Shown piece by piece: positions 16,283 to 25,396 of a stretch of DNA of 34,430 nt. A program made the position numbers and the translations under genes. Source of the DNA: Treponema sp. (GTDB lineage: Bacteria; Spirochaetota; Spirochaetia; Treponematales; Breznakiellaceae). The notes below the pieces were generated by a model that made no database searches, was not told the origin of the DNA, and saw only the letters and a program-made list of their open reading frames with translations. Location of the stretch: the NCBI GenBank assembly GCA_009784935.1, contig WQXI01000024.1, positions 1 to 34,430 on the forward strand, in the 5' to 3' direction. Positions within the stretch are counted from its first letter, which is position 1. Every line of letters begins with the position of its first letter.

Positions 16283-18046
16283 TTACAAGGTTTCCTGTAA
16301 CAGCGAATCAGTTTTCTTTGTATAGTTCTTAATCATCCTGTATGCAGTCTCTTCGTCGAGTTTGCCGCTTGCGCTCGGAGTTTCAAAAAATCTTTTTGGC
16401 AGTTTAACGCTCTTCTGCTGAAAGCCAAGTGTATTTTTTATCTGCAGTTTTATCTGGTATATCTTTTTTCCGATGGTTGTAAGGTCGTCGTTTGTAAGTT
16501 CCCAGCCGATACTGTTAAGCGCGTCAAGAATTGTCTGCCTGTCGTATATCTTCCGCGCAAAGAGGCACATTATAAGCGAGTTTGTCATGCAGCGTTCACA
16601 TTCTTCTGTAAATATTTTTTCTACAAGCAGATCCTCGTTAAACTCTTTCATAGTTTGATCGATCCCATAACCGCCGTTGCAAAGGTGGGAATGTCTTGCG
16701 CCTACTGCCGCTCCTACAAGCGATCCGTAACCTGTATGGTAACCCGGCATTTCATTGCCCGCTATCTGCATTGCAAAGTTTTCTCCGCCGTATTTTGTAG
16801 AAGCATGGCGGCTTCCTTTGCCAAGCGCACGATAGAATTTATTTACGCCGGTAGACAGGTACTCTATTGCTTTTATATAACCTAACGAATCGCCGAACTT
16901 TAATTCGGTCAGTGTATCGTCTATCGTTATATAGCCATGTTCCAATGCTTCTGTTGCCCAGCCAAGACATACGCCCGTGCTCATTGCGTCAAGACCGTAT
17001 TCTTCGACTTCTTCTATGATGGCAAGGATTTCGTCTGTAGTTTTTATTCCAAGGAAAGTGCCCAGCGCATAAATGAGCTCGTAATCATAAGAGACATTAA
17101 TCGCTTCGTACTCATGACCTTTGTCAAACTCACGCCTGTACATGCCAATATGAATACAGCCGACAGGACAGCCAGTACACGACATTTTACGCACAAGGTT
17201 TTTTTCGGCAAATGCCTCGCCGCTTACATCCTCTGCATGTTCAAATGTATTGGCGCGCATGTTTAAAGTCGGGAGCCCGCCTGCTTTATTTAACGGAAGA
17301 ATATTAATTGACGTGCCTGTATCATGATACTTTGCCATGCTGTCTGTATCTGTGCATTTTCTGTATATATCTCTGTACACTTTAAAATATTGTTTTTGAT
17401 TTAATACAGGAATCGAACGGTTTCCGTAAATGGAAATAGCTTTTAAATTCTTACTGCCAAAGCAAGCTCCAAGTCCCATTCGTCCAAAGTGCCTGTAAGT
17501 ATCTACGCATACGCCGGCAAATGCAACGCCGTTTTCTCCGGCAGGTCCGATTCGGATAATCGATCTTTTACCAAGCGCCACTCCGCCTTCATGCTCACGG
17601 TCGCGTATGCTTTGGCCGACATCGCCGACAGGAAGACCCCATATTGCTCTTGCGTCTCTTACGCATACATTATTGGTAGAAATCGCAAGATAACTGTGCT
17701 TTTTTGCCTTGCCTGTAATTACAAGCGCATCATATCCTGCCATTAGCATGGACATTGCCATTCGTCCGCCGGCGTAACTTTCTCCCAATTCTCCCGTTAA
17801 AGGCGAAATAAACATCGCTACAGCCTTTGTTAAAACAGGGAAAATATAAGCGCCGGCTCCTATAGCAAAAACAATCGGCTGCTGCGGGGCAGTTGGTTCA
17901 AGATCGGGCTTTATATTTTCCTGAAGCAGTTTACTCGCAATGCCGACGCCGCCGAGATACTGCATAAGATCTTCGCGCTGTTCGATACTGATTTTTTCTG
18001 TTTCCAGGTCTACGTACAAAACCTTTATATATTTTTCGTTAAGCAT
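16283..18046 (-). CDS. Aldehyde:ferredoxin oxidoreductase family tungstoenzyme
   Basis: A 587-residue member of the AOR family, cytoplasmic enzymes with a tungsten (or molybdenum) bis-pyranopterin and one [4Fe-4S] cluster. The cluster ligands are C290, C293, C297 (CTGCPVGC) and C494. Pterin-binding stretches include GGVGIASKLL, YAGGRMAMSMLMAGYDALVITG and GLDAMSTGVCLGWATEAL. The N-terminus MLNEKYIKVLYVDL is typical. It overlaps the upstream ferredoxin gene by eight bases, and such pairs (for example E. coli YdhV with YdhY) suggest that the ferredoxin passes electrons. Substrate is not readable; no cofactor synthesis or tungstate transport gene is in the window. GTTACA/TGTAAC spans its stop codon, possibly a weak hairpin. 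Confidence 0.9.
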   Translation of the reverse strand: MLNEKYIKVLYVDLETEKISIEQREDLMQYLGGVGIASKLLQENIKPDLEPTAPQQPIVFAIGAGAYIFPVLTKAVAMFISPLTGELGESYAGGRMAMSMLMAGYDALVITGKAKKHSYLAISTNNVCVRDARAIWGLPVGDVGQSIRDREHEGGVALGKRSIIRIGPAGENGVAFAGVCVDTYRHFGRMGLGACFGSKNLKAISIYGNRSIPVLNQKQYFKVYRDIYRKCTDTDSMAKYHDTGTSINILPLNKAGGLPTLNMRANTFEHAEDVSGEAFAEKNLVRKMSCTGCPVGCIHIGMYRREFDKGHEYEAINVSYDYELIYALGTFLGIKTTDEILAIIEEVEEYGLDAMSTGVCLGWATEALEHGYITIDDTLTELKFGDSLGYIKAIEYLSTGVNKFYRALGKGSRHASTKYGGENFAMQIAGNEMPGYHTGYGSLVGAAVGARHSHLCNGGYGIDQTMKEFNEDLLVEKIFTEECERCMTNSLIMCLFARKIYDRQTILDALNSIGWELTNDDLTTIGKKIYQIKLQIKNTLGFQQKSVKLPKRFFETPSASGKLDEETAYRMIKNYTKKTDSLLQETL

Positions 18047-18464
18047 TATCCAAAGTCCCCCTTGCTTCTACCATTAAAAGGCAATCGTGAGGGCAAAAGC
18101 GTGAACACACTCCGCAATGGTGACATATAATAGGCTTTCTTGTTTCTTCGTCAAAATTAACAGCATGCACAACACAGGCTTTTTCGCACTTACGGCAGCC
18201 AATGCACTTTTCTTCTTTTAATATAACGCCTCCGCCGCTGCGTTTTTCCAGCGCATGAGACGGGCATACTTCCATACAGGCAGGCTCATTACAGCCAAGG
18301 CAGACGATTGCGACAAAACTGGATGACATTCCGCCTGTTGTCCGTACCTTTATCGCGCTCTTTATAAGGGAATGGTTATTATGATTTATAACTGAACAAA
18401 CGCTCATACAGGAGAAACAGCCAAGGCATTTTCTCATTTCTTTTGGCTGTAGAATTTTGGGCAT
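18039..18464 (-). CDS. Four-cluster ferredoxin partner of the AOR-family enzyme
   Basis: A 141-residue polyferredoxin with four sets of cysteines: CLGCFSCMSVC (13-23), CLGCNEPACMEVC, CIGCRKCEKAC and CHHCGVCSRFC followed by P. Each fits a [4Fe-4S] cluster. There is no signal peptide, so it is cytoplasmic. It lies immediately upstream of, and overlaps by eight bases, the AOR-family gene, and resembles YdhY/HycB-type electron-transfer subunits. AGGAGG just before the ATG is the strongest ribosome site in this part of the window. It probably shuttles electrons between the tungstoenzyme and an unidentified carrier. Confidence 0.92.
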   Translation of the reverse strand: MPKILQPKEMRKCLGCFSCMSVCSVINHNNHSLIKSAIKVRTTGGMSSSFVAIVCLGCNEPACMEVCPSHALEKRSGGGVILKEEKCIGCRKCEKACVVHAVNFDEETRKPIICHHCGVCSRFCPHDCLLMVEARGTLDNA

Positions 18465-18521
18465 TGATCCTCCTAGACATATTCTATTGAATTACATAGA
18501 ATTAATATAGTAGAGTATTAA

Positions 18522-20603
18522 ATGCAAATTACTGAACTTGTAGCCGAGCTGGTTCTCCAGATTGGCATCATATTGCTTTCTGTCCGCCTGCTTGGGCAAT
18601 TGGCAAAGAAGATAGGAATACCTTCGGTGCTGGGCGAATTGTTGGCAGGCGTTATTATAGGACCTTTTGCTCTCGGCGGAATAGCGCTGCCGGGTTTTCC
18701 CGATGGTATTTTTCCGCTTGCGTTTACAGAAACCCACACACTTGCAGTAAGCCTTGAGCTGTATGCGTTTGCGACAGTGGCTTCTATAGTTCTGCTTTTT
18801 GCTTCCGGCCTTGAAACAGACCTTGGTTTGTTTTTGCGTTATTCGATAGCAGGCGGCGCTATCGGAGTAACCGGCGCTCTTCTTTCGTTTATTGCGGGAA
18901 CATTCTGCGGTGTTATATTGTTAGATTCATCCTTTTGGGATCCGCATTGCCTCTTCCTCGGCGTAATTGCGATGACGTCTTCTATAGGTATAAGCGCCCG
19001 AATCCTTTCTGAGCAGAAAAAAATGGACTCTCCAGAAGGCGTAACGATTATTTCGGCAGGTGTCTTTGAAGATGTTCTATGGATTATTCTCTTAGCTGTA
19101 GTGCTTGGAATAGTTTCTGTAACAAGCGGAAGCTCCGCAAGCGCGCCTTCTATGCTGTCCATTCTGCTTCTCGCAGGCAAAGCGCTTGGTATTTGGCTCG
19201 GCGCGACAATTCTTTTTCTGCTTTGTTCAAAACTGCTTGCCGGCTTTCTTAAGATTTTTAAAAACAGCATAGATTTTTCTGTGCTTGCTTTGGGTTTGGC
19301 TATGATTATTGCAGGGCTTCTAGAAAAGCAGGGTATAGCGTTAATCATCGGCTCTTATGTAACAGGGCTTGCGCTTTCTAAAACAGACATTGCGCCGATA
19401 ATACAGGAACGTATCCGCTCCCTGTATGTTTTCTTTGTACCGATGTTCTTTGCGATAATGGGTATGATGGTAGATGTTAAGGCAATTATTGCGCCGCCTG
19501 TTTTAATATTCGGCGCTTTATATACATTGGCAGTAATGCTTTCTAAAATAATCGGCGATGGCGGCTTTGCGTTAATCTTTGGCTTTAACAGGAAGGGCGC
19601 TTTGCGTATAGGTATGGGAATGATACCGCGCGGAGAAGGCGCTCTTATTACATGCGGCATAGGACTTGCGACAGGCGCTATAAGCAACGAACTTTTTTCT
19701 GCCGCTGTCTTTATGATCTTTCTTACAATTGTTGCGTGCCCTCCATTGATGAATCTAACTTTTAAAGTTCCGGGGCAGGGAACAAGAAAGCCAGAAAAGG
19801 ATGATGATAATGTCAGAGAAGTTTGGAACTTTGAATCTGCAGAAATTGCAGAGCTTGTTGTAGACAATCTTTTAAGGGAGCTTCGCAGTGAGGGCTTTTA
19901 TGTTCAGTCTATGAATATTGACAACGGTATTTCGCAGGCACGCAAAGATGATATAGTTCTTTTTATAACAGAAGACCACAAAACAATTTCGATATCGACA
20001 TCCAAGACGGATATGCCTTTTGTCAAAAACGAAATCTACGAGGTCATTCTGGAACTTTCCCATAATATAGAAAAGTTAAAAACATCAGCCGATCCTGCCG
20101 AAATGAAAAAAGAATTGTTTGATACCGAAGCCCGCACTACAAAAGATATACTTGCGCTTTTGCATCATGAGTGTTTTTCCCTTGATTTAAAAGGCGAGAC
20201 AAAAGAAGAAATAATCGCAGAGCTTGTAGACATTCTGGAAAAAGCAGGCAAATTAATTGACCGGGATCAAGTTTTGGCTGATGTCATGGAAAGGGAAACT
20301 ACAATGAGTACTGGTATGGATCATGGCATTGCTTTGCCTCACGCAAAGACTGACGGAATAACCGATACTGCGGTTGCAATGGGCGTTAAAAAAGAGGGCG
20401 TTAATTTTGATTCCATGGACAGCCAGCTTTCGCACATTTTTGTCCTTATTGTTTCTCCAAAAAGAGCCTGCAGCCTGCATGTTCAGTTCTTGGCTGCTGT
20501 CGGGGCTATTTTAAGGGACCAGACATTGCGGGATTCGGTTATCTCCTCAGCAACGCCGCAGGAGGCTGTAGAACTGCTGAGGAAGTGTAAAACAAAAGAA
20601 TAA
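18522..20603 (+). CDS. CPA2 cation:proton antiporter fused to PTS EIIA domain
   Basis: A 693-residue fusion. Residues 1-415 are a Kef/CPA2-type Na+(K+)/H+ antiporter with about 12 membrane segments; conserved stretches are PSVLGELLAGVIIGP, VASIVLLFASGLETD, E183-D184 in the ion-site helix, and MIPRGEGAL. Residues 425-540 form a soluble linker domain that I do not recognise. Residues 545-690 are a fructose/nitrogen-type EIIA domain whose phosphorylatable histidine is H607 in HGIALPHAKT. The fusion suggests control of ion flux by phosphotransfer state. TATAGT at 18506-18511 lies close to the ATG, giving a short leader; GAG at 18513 is a weak ribosome site. It is divergent from the ferredoxin gene. 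Confidence 0.88.
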   Translation: MQITELVAELVLQIGIILLSVRLLGQLAKKIGIPSVLGELLAGVIIGPFALGGIALPGFPDGIFPLAFTETHTLAVSLELYAFATVASIVLLFASGLETDLGLFLRYSIAGGAIGVTGALLSFIAGTFCGVILLDSSFWDPHCLFLGVIAMTSSIGISARILSEQKKMDSPEGVTIISAGVFEDVLWIILLAVVLGIVSVTSGSSASAPSMLSILLLAGKALGIWLGATILFLLCSKLLAGFLKIFKNSIDFSVLALGLAMIIAGLLEKQGIALIIGSYVTGLALSKTDIAPIIQERIRSLYVFFVPMFFAIMGMMVDVKAIIAPPVLIFGALYTLAVMLSKIIGDGGFALIFGFNRKGALRIGMGMIPRGEGALITCGIGLATGAISNELFSAAVFMIFLTIVACPPLMNLTFKVPGQGTRKPEKDDDNVREVWNFESAEIAELVVDNLLRELRSEGFYVQSMNIDNGISQARKDDIVLFITEDHKTISISTSKTDMPFVKNEIYEVILELSHNIEKLKTSADPAEMKKELFDTEARTTKDILALLHHECFSLDLKGETKEEIIAELVDILEKAGKLIDRDQVLADVMERETTMSTGMDHGIALPHAKTDGITDTAVAMGVKKEGVNFDSMDSQLSHIFVLIVSPKRACSLHVQFLAAVGAILRDQTLRDSVISSATPQEAVELLRKCKTKE

Positions 20604-20638
20604 AATCATCTTTTCTAGTATCGAAATCCTCCAAAATA

Positions 20639-20664
20639 TGCTAGAATACTCAGTAAGAGGAAGG
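20639..20664 (+). promoter_or_regulatory. Extended -10 and ribosome site before the FIST kinase
   Basis: TGCTAGAAT (20639-20647) is an extended -10 element, followed by AAGAGGAAGG (20655-20664) directly before ATG 20667. This suggests the kinase can be transcribed separately from the antiporter, 63 bases upstream. No clear -35 is visible. Confidence 0.35.
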
Positions 20665-20666
20665 TA

Positions 20667-23600
20667 ATGGCTGTAAAAGTTACATCTTTGCAGAATTGGG
20701 ATATAGAAAAAATAATAATTGGGGTTTGGCAGCCCGAAGTAAAAGTTGTAATTTATTTCTTTTCAGCTTCTCTTGAAAAATACGAAATTCAAAAAGCATT
20801 AACAGAAGCCTTCCCCGGTGCAATTTGCGTAGGCGCTTCTATGTACGGCGGCTGGTCAAGCGAAGGCGCGATTGAGACAGGCATTGCCGTTATGACCCTT
20901 TCTTCTAATGAAGTTGCCGATGGCTGGGTGACTTTTCAGGATGGCGTTAAAATTGCTCCGATACTCGCAGCCCATACCGCTATCAACGACCTAAAGAAAA
21001 AAACATCCGGGCAGATGATCAACCCTGACGAATATTTAGGTCTTATTTTCTTTGACGGCCTGTGCCTCGGCGAATTAATAATGAAAGAATTCTCCATGGA
21101 AAAAGACCTTAACCTTGCGTTCATAGGCGGAGCCGCCGCTGACGAAATGACATTTATAAAAACATTTGTTGCATGCGGCGACAAGATTTCTAAAGACGGT
21201 CTTGTAGCAGTAATTCTCAAAATGAAAATACCTTTTTACTTTAATCACTATGTGCATTATCTTCCGACCGAAAAATCATTCACAATAACGCGCGTAGAAA
21301 TAATGCAGAGGATTGCATGGGAAATAAACGGCGAACCTGCCGCGCAGTTTTATGCAAGGCAAGTCGGTGTAAGCGATGTAAACGATTTAACCATTGAGAT
21401 TTTTGCGAAGAATCCGCTGGGGCTTCTTTTAGGGGACAGTATTTATATCCGCAGCCCCAACCTTATTATTGACGGTAAGGGTATTCAATTTTACTGCTAT
21501 ATAGAAGCCGGTACAAAAGTATTCTTGCTTAAACCGGGTGACATTATCGCCAACGCGGAAAAAAGTATAGAAGGTACAGCGCAGTTTCTCCCCGGCATAC
21601 AGGGATGTCTTCTTTTTAACTGCGTTCAGCGTCACCTTGAAATAATAGAGAATAAACAGATAGATGCGTTTAATAATGTCTTTAGTAAATATCCTATGAT
21701 TGGCTTTAACACATACGGCGAAGAACTTTTTACGCACCACAACCAAACTTTGACAGCGCTCTTTTTTGGAACTTTACCGGAAGAAGGAATGGCAGACCCG
21801 TATAAAACAAAACGTCTTTTTCACTATACAGACAGTAAATTAAAATCTTTGGTTTTTGACATAGTCAGCCGCAGCGAGCTTTTGAATATTACAATCTCCT
21901 ATTTAAAGGGAAGCATGGATGCCGAAACCGACGAAACAGCTCTGGCAAATTATGAAGCCATAAGAAAGAGTCTCGGCGCAATGATCGAGCAATCCAATAT
22001 CTCCAAGGAAGATATTTACCGCATGTTGGTTGTATATCAAAACAATGTAGAAAGAACAGGTGAATATGTTTTTAACATTGTTGACGAAATCAGAGCGCAG
22101 AACCGAAAACTTGTAGAACTGCGGGAAGACGCAGAAATGGCAAACCGGACAAAGAGCAGTTTTCTCGCGAGTATGAGCCATGAGATCCGTACCCCGATGA
22201 ATGCAATAACAGGGATGGCAGAACTGCTTATGCGCACCAATCTTTCTGACGAAGCCAGAAGTTATGTGCAGGATATCAAACAGGCGGGCAACAGTCTCAT
22301 AACAATCATTAATGACATTCTTGACTTTTCTAAAATCGAAGCAGGCAGAATGGAAATTGTTCCTGTCAAATACCTGCTTGCTTCGCTTGTTAACGATACG
22401 GTCTCTATTATCCGCACAAGGCTTAAAGAAAAACCCATACGCTTTTTTACAAATATAGACGGAAAGATTCCCAACATACTTATCGGAGACGAGGTTCGTT
22501 TGCGGCAGATACTTCTTAACCTGCTCTCTAACGCTGTAAAGTTTACAAATAAGGGATACATAAGCCTGTCTATTTCTGTACGAAAACGCACAGAAAAAAA
22601 AGTATGGCTGGACTTTGCTATTTCTGATACAGGCAAGGGAATTAAGTCAGATGACAAGAAAAAGCTGTTTAGCGAATTTGTTCAGGTAGATCTAAAGAGA
22701 AACCGCAATGTCGAAGGTACGGGACTTGGGCTTGCCATTACAAAACGGCTGTGTCTTATCATGGACGGGGATATTAATATGGAGAGCGAATTGGGCAAAG
22801 GCAGTACCTTTACCATAACAATTCCTCAGGGTATTGATTCGGATGAACCGTTTGCCGTAGTAGATAATGCAGAAGAAAAAAAGGTGTTAATTTTTGAAGG
22901 AAGAGTAGTATATTCCAAATCGATTTGCTGGTCATTAAGAAATATGGGCGTCTCTCATACAATGGTTAACAGTATAGAGGACTTTGCTTCTGCGTTGTTT
23001 AAGCAGGAGTGGTCGTTGATTCTTTCCGGCTACGGCATATACGAAAAAGTAAAGCATGTAATGGATAAACCGGATGACTATTACATCGGCGGTAAAAGAC
23101 CTCCTCTTGCCTTAATGGTAGAATGGGGAACAGAAGCCTATATTCCCGATGTTAGGTTTGTTTCTCTACCGGTTCAATCTTTGTCTGTTGCAAATATTTT
23201 AAACGGAAAAGAAGACAAGGGCTATTCGGATTCTTTTGGAGCTTCCGGCGATTTCCGCTATGCGTTCCCCGATGCGCGTATTCTTGTTGTTGATGATATC
23301 CCGACAAACCTTAAAGTTACAGAAGGTCTCTTAGCTCCATACCGCACTATTGTTGACACATGTCTTTCCGGACCGGAAGCGATAGAACTGATCAAACGCC
23401 AAAAGTATGATTTAGTGTTTATGGATCACATGATGCCGGAAATGGACGGTATAGAAGCTACTGCAATTATCCGTGATTGGGAAGAGCAAAACGGTGTAAA
23501 CAGACTGCCGATAACGGCTTTAACTGCCAATGCTGTCTCGGGCGTAAGGGAGATGTTTATAGAAAAAGGCTTTGACGACTTCCTTGCAAAACCCATTGAT

Positions 23601-24290
23601 GTATCTGCGCTTGATGAAATTTTAAATAAATGGATCTCTAAGGAAAAGAGAGAGCAGAGCGCAGAAAACCAAATAGATGGCAATTATCATTTTCCGGATA
23701 TTAACGGCATAGATGTTCAAAAAGGCATATTAATGACAGGCGGAACAGAACAAGGTTATGCCAGCGTACTTTCTACTTTCTGCAAAGACGCAGAAGAGCG
23801 AATGCTGCAGCTGCGCAACACGCTTTATGAAGTATCCTTAATAATGTTTATTACGCACATACATGCGTTAAAGAGCGCGTCAGCTGCAATTGGAGCTTTA
23901 GAATTATCAGATCAAGCCGAAAAGCTGGAGAGCGCAGGCAAAGAAGGAAACAGAGAATTTATCAGCGAAAAACTCGATGAGTTTATTAACAATCTTTCTG
24001 ACCTTGTCGAAGAAATCGGCGCTGTTCTGGAAACAGGCAAATCATCTGCAAGGGAAGTGGTTAATATATCGGGCAAGGGCGAATTTATTCCGCTTCTGCA
24101 GGCATTAAAATCCGCGATTAAATCCCAGAAAGCAGAATACATAGATCGCATTCTGGATGAGATTGGGCAGCTGCCTCTGGATAAAGAGACCGTTAGCATT
24201 ATGGATAAAATATCTGATGATATTTTGATAGCAGAATTTGACAACGTTCTAATTACAATAGACGAAGTTTTAAACGATAAAAGCAGGTAA
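20667..24290 (+). CDS. FIST-domain hybrid histidine kinase with pseudoreceiver, REC and Hpt
   Basis: Cytoplasmic 1207-residue kinase without membrane segments. FIST N/C sensor domains occupy about 20-370 (GAICVGASMYGG, LAFIGGAAADE, CLLFNCVQRH, GFNTYGEE), a class thought to sense small ligands such as amino acids. A helical region follows, then HisKA with H505 (SHEIRTP), HATPase with LLNLLSNAVKFT, DTGKGI and GTGLGLAI, a receiver-like domain about 738-845 without the acidic pocket or phospho-Asp, a true receiver with D920 (FMDHMMPEMDG), Hpt with H1066 (HALKS), and a helical tail 1138-1203. The HD-GYP regulator starts six bases after its stop, making it the likely phosphate recipient. Confidence 0.9.
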   Translation: MAVKVTSLQNWDIEKIIIGVWQPEVKVVIYFFSASLEKYEIQKALTEAFPGAICVGASMYGGWSSEGAIETGIAVMTLSSNEVADGWVTFQDGVKIAPILAAHTAINDLKKKTSGQMINPDEYLGLIFFDGLCLGELIMKEFSMEKDLNLAFIGGAAADEMTFIKTFVACGDKISKDGLVAVILKMKIPFYFNHYVHYLPTEKSFTITRVEIMQRIAWEINGEPAAQFYARQVGVSDVNDLTIEIFAKNPLGLLLGDSIYIRSPNLIIDGKGIQFYCYIEAGTKVFLLKPGDIIANAEKSIEGTAQFLPGIQGCLLFNCVQRHLEIIENKQIDAFNNVFSKYPMIGFNTYGEELFTHHNQTLTALFFGTLPEEGMADPYKTKRLFHYTDSKLKSLVFDIVSRSELLNITISYLKGSMDAETDETALANYEAIRKSLGAMIEQSNISKEDIYRMLVVYQNNVERTGEYVFNIVDEIRAQNRKLVELREDAEMANRTKSSFLASMSHEIRTPMNAITGMAELLMRTNLSDEARSYVQDIKQAGNSLITIINDILDFSKIEAGRMEIVPVKYLLASLVNDTVSIIRTRLKEKPIRFFTNIDGKIPNILIGDEVRLRQILLNLLSNAVKFTNKGYISLSISVRKRTEKKVWLDFAISDTGKGIKSDDKKKLFSEFVQVDLKRNRNVEGTGLGLAITKRLCLIMDGDINMESELGKGSTFTITIPQGIDSDEPFAVVDNAEEKKVLIFEGRVVYSKSICWSLRNMGVSHTMVNSIEDFASALFKQEWSLILSGYGIYEKVKHVMDKPDDYYIGGKRPPLALMVEWGTEAYIPDVRFVSLPVQSLSVANILNGKEDKGYSDSFGASGDFRYAFPDARILVVDDIPTNLKVTEGLLAPYRTIVDTCLSGPEAIELIKRQKYDLVFMDHMMPEMDGIEATAIIRDWEEQNGVNRLPITALTANAVSGVREMFIEKGFDDFLAKPIDVSALDEILNKWISKEKREQSAENQIDGNYHFPDINGIDVQKGILMTGGTEQGYASVLSTFCKDAEERMLQLRNTLYEVSLIMFITHIHALKSASAAIGALELSDQAEKLESAGKEGNREFISEKLDEFINNLSDLVEEIGAVLETGKSSAREVVNISGKGEFIPLLQALKSAIKSQKAEYIDRILDEIGQLPLDKETVSIMDKISDDILIAEFDNVLITIDEVLNDKSR

Positions 24291-24296
24291 TTATTT

Positions 24297-25382
24297 ATGA
24301 GCACAAAAAAACCCCTGATAATGATGGTTGATGACAACCCTGCAAATCTGCGGATTGGCAAAAATGTCCTGGCAAAAAAGTATACCGTAGCCACAGCGCC
24401 TTCTGCCGAAAAGCTTTTTAGTCTTTTGGGAAATAATATTCCGGATTTAATCTTAATGGATGTCGAAATGCCCGGGATGGACGGCTATGAAGCTGTAAAA
24501 ATATTAAAATCAAAAGTAAACACAAAAAATATCCCTGTTATTTTTCTTACTGCGCATACAGAATCTGACGCGGAGATTACTGCGCTTTCTCTAGGAGCGA
24601 TTGATTTTATAACAAAGCCTATTCAGCCGGCGCTTTTGTTAAAACGCATAGAGGTTCATTTACTTGTAGAAGAGCAAAAAAAAACTCTTGAACAGCAGGC
24701 GGCAGAATTAAAGTATTTTAACGATAACCTGCAAAAGATGGTAGACGAAAAAACCCAGAATATCCTGCAGCTGCAAAATGCTCTTTTAAAGACAATGGCA
24801 GAACTTGTAGAATACCGCGATGATATAACAGGCAGGCATATAGAACGCACTCAGCGCGGGCTTAGGTTATTGCTTGACGAAATCGTAAAGAGCGGAATAT
24901 ACAAAGAAGAAACCAGTAATTGGGATATAGAGGTGCTTGTTCAGTCTTCGCAGCTGCATGATGTAGGCAAAATATTCATAAGCGATAATATATTAAGAAA
25001 ACCCGGCAAGCTTAATTTTGACGAGTACGAGGATATGAAAGTTCATACCCATGTCGGCAAACAGATAATGGAAAAAGTCGAAATCCTTGCTATGGAAAGC
25101 GAGTTTTTAAAATACGCAAAAATCTTTGCGGCTTCTCACCACGAATGGTGGGACGGAACAGGGTATCCTAATAATTTAAAAGGGACTTCTATTCCTCTTT
25201 TGGGGCGCGTTATGTCGGTTGCCGATGTTTACGATGCTCTTGTATCTGTACGCCCATATAAAAAAGCGTATTCTCATGAAGAAGCTGTAGAGTTAATAAG
25301 AAAGGGAAGCGGAACCCAGTTTGATCCGGCGCTTGTAAAAATATTTTTAAAAATATCTGACCAGTTTAAAGATTCGGTATAA
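24297..25382 (+). CDS. Response regulator with HD-GYP c-di-GMP phosphodiesterase
   Basis: A 361-residue RpfG-type protein. The receiver (5-122) has D10-D12 acidic pair region VDDN, phospho-acceptor D55 (LMDVEMPG) and K107 (TKP). A coiled coil (125-165) leads to the HD-GYP domain with H181, HDVGK (221-225), H250, HHEWWDGTGYP (281-291) and the SVADVYDAL stretch. The HD and GYP motifs are intact, predicting hydrolysis of cyclic di-GMP. It lies six bases after the FIST kinase gene, so the kinase's Hpt domain probably phosphorylates it. The pantothenate kinase gene follows 14 bases later. Confidence 0.95.
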   Translation: MSTKKPLIMMVDDNPANLRIGKNVLAKKYTVATAPSAEKLFSLLGNNIPDLILMDVEMPGMDGYEAVKILKSKVNTKNIPVIFLTAHTESDAEITALSLGAIDFITKPIQPALLLKRIEVHLLVEEQKKTLEQQAAELKYFNDNLQKMVDEKTQNILQLQNALLKTMAELVEYRDDITGRHIERTQRGLRLLLDEIVKSGIYKEETSNWDIEVLVQSSQLHDVGKIFISDNILRKPGKLNFDEYEDMKVHTHVGKQIMEKVEILAMESEFLKYAKIFAASHHEWWDGTGYPNNLKGTSIPLLGRVMSVADVYDALVSVRPYKKAYSHEEAVELIRKGSGTQFDPALVKIFLKISDQFKDSV

Positions 25383-25396
25383 TTTAGGAGAACATT

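Noticed and set aside
16282..16301. GTTACA/TGTAAC hairpin as a terminator between convergent genes
   Set aside because: The stem is only six base pairs without a U-run and partly lies in coding sequence.
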